From positions 1 to 64,000 of the forward strand of contig CALHYX010000030.1 of the NCBI GenBank assembly GCA_938041035.1: a DNA stretch of 64,000 nucleotides, written 5' to 3'. Below the pieces are notes generated by a model. The model ran no database searches. It saw only the letters and a program-made list of their open reading frames with translations, and was not told the DNA's origin. Position numbers and translations under genes: made by a program. Numbering within the stretch: the stretch's first letter is position 1; each line of letters opens with the position of its first letter. This DNA is from an uncultured Acidimicrobiales bacterium (GTDB lineage: Bacteria > Actinomycetota > Acidimicrobiia > Acidimicrobiales > SHLQ01). Of the stretch, positions 63,332 to 64,000 are shown piece after piece.

Positions 63332-64000
63332 TCACGTCGATAAAGGGGGCGGCTCGGCGTGGCTCCGACGGGCGTAGCCCAGCACGTCGAAGTCGTGGGC
63401 GTAGATGCGGTTCACCAGCGCGATGGTCATGGGGCCGTAGAACGAGTTGGTGGCGGGCACGAGGTCGGGGATCTCGGGGCTGATCGGGAATGGCCGGTCG
63501 CCGACGTAGTCGTCGTTGGTGTCGTACACGGTCACGTGGCTGCTTTGGCGCAACCGTTCGTAGTCGGCCGCGCTGGTCTCGGGCAGTTCGTAGTGGCGCT
63601 CGACGGCGCGGAGGCTGTCGAGACCGTCCTCGACCCGATACACCCGGTCGAGCGGCGCGAACGTCTCGACCAGGCCGCGCTGGAGGTAGCCGTGCTCGTC
63701 GCAGCGACCCTGGGGCACCAGTGTCTCCATGGCGGTGAGGTACCGCTCGAACGAATAGGGCTCGTCGAGGCCGATGCCGAGCACCTCGGCCACCGGTTCG
63801 CGAGGTCGCGTCTGGCGCAGGGAATGCAGGAAGGAGCTGACCGCCCGCTTGTACGGGTCGCGGGCGATGCGCAGCAGCGGCGGGATCGCCAACTCGCCGC
63901 GGATGACCGCGGTGGCCTTGTCGTTGTGCCAGGGCGTGGTGGTGAGGATCTGCGTGCGGATGCGGTGCGGCCACACCTCGGGATCGATGGGGATCTGGTG
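63332..64000 (-). CDS. Sulfotransferase-like protein, N-terminus outside the window
   Basis: An open frame of 222 codons up to the right edge, reading in from the edge as HQIPIDPEVW. The segment LRIARDPYKRAVSSFLHSL matches the 3'-phosphate (PAPS) motif of carbohydrate-type sulfotransferases, and the C-terminal VNRIYAHDFDVLGYA is typical of the same family. The PAPS loop (5' motif) must lie beyond the window. It would sulfate a sugar or lipid. It is unrelated in position to the sulfotransferase of the biosynthetic operon. Confidence 0.7.
   Translation of the reverse strand, partial: HQIPIDPEVWPHRIRTQILTTTPWHNDKATAVIRGELAIPPLLRIARDPYKRAVSSFLHSLRQTRPREPVAEVLGIGLDEPYSFERYLTAMETLVPQGRCDEHGYLQRGLVETFAPLDRVYRVEDGLDSLRAVERHYELPETSAADYERLRQSSHVTVYDTNDDYVGDRPFPISPEIPDLVPATNSFYGPMTIALVNRIYAHDFDVLGYARRSHAEPPPLST

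Overview
The window is about 64 kb of GC-rich DNA built around a chromosomal replication origin of an actinobacterium, most likely class Acidimicrobiia (an inference). Around oriC the gene order matches the mycobacterial pattern. On the left side, on the minus strand, lie rpmH, rnpA, yidD, yidC, jag, rsmG, parA and parB. On the right side, on the plus strand, lie dnaA, dnaN, recF, a DciA-like gene, gyrB, gyrA, a DUF3566 gene and tRNA-Ile(GAU). Further left, a plus-strand block corresponds to the mycobacterial Rv3909 to cwlM block: DUF6049 protein, DegV, Ser/Thr kinase, ECF sigma factor, anti-sigma-like protein, small membrane protein, trxB, trxA and CwlM-like protein. A minus-strand rpsF-ssb-rpsR-rplI-dnaB operon is also present.

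Layout. 1-2.4 kb: the end of an HNH nuclease gene, then an HxlR regulator divergent from an AhpD/CMD-like gene and an F420/flavin oxidoreductase gene, with two palindromic operators between them. 2.4-7.9 kb: crotonase, acyltransferase, uracil-DNA glycosylase, methyltransferase, DUF2797 protein and membrane proteins. 7.9-11.4 kb: the rpsF to dnaB operon. 11.7-14.2 kb: panB, DUF5318, a methyltransferase and a YjbR-like protein. 14.4-22.1 kb: a compact eight-gene operon that looks like an undescribed biosynthetic cluster. 22.2-35.8 kb: phosphofructokinase, CCA-adding enzyme, HDAC-like deacetylase, GNAT, and the DUF6049 to CwlM block. 35.8-53.3 kb: the origin core. 53.5-64 kb: HEAT-repeat protein, a saccharopine-dehydrogenase-like protein, a WhiG/FliA-type sigma factor, a HisN-like phosphatase, an acyltransferase, a SulP transporter, a GH36 alpha-galactosidase, a methyltransferase and a partial sulfotransferase.

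The best candidate for a new system is the 14.4-22.1 kb operon: acyl carrier protein, ketosynthase, sulfotransferase, unknown protein with an internal repeat, beta-lactamase-fold hydrolase whose nucleophile position is Cys instead of Ser, cytochrome P450, second ketosynthase and ketoreductase. Neighbouring genes are separated by no more than 2 bases or overlap by 1-4 bases. The set suggests an ACP-bound acyl chain that is elongated, reduced, oxidised, sulfated and transferred or released, drawing extender units from primary metabolism. The product cannot be read from sequence.

Other notable points: murJ is missing from its usual place, where a kinase with a complete catalytic set stands alone. 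GyrA has Leu and Ala at the two main quinolone-resistance positions. A 14-bp element is shared upstream of dnaA and gyrB. 15-bp DnaA-box iterons lie in oriC. Paired DnaA boxes lie upstream of the WhiG-like sigma gene. Two parS sites lie upstream of parA.
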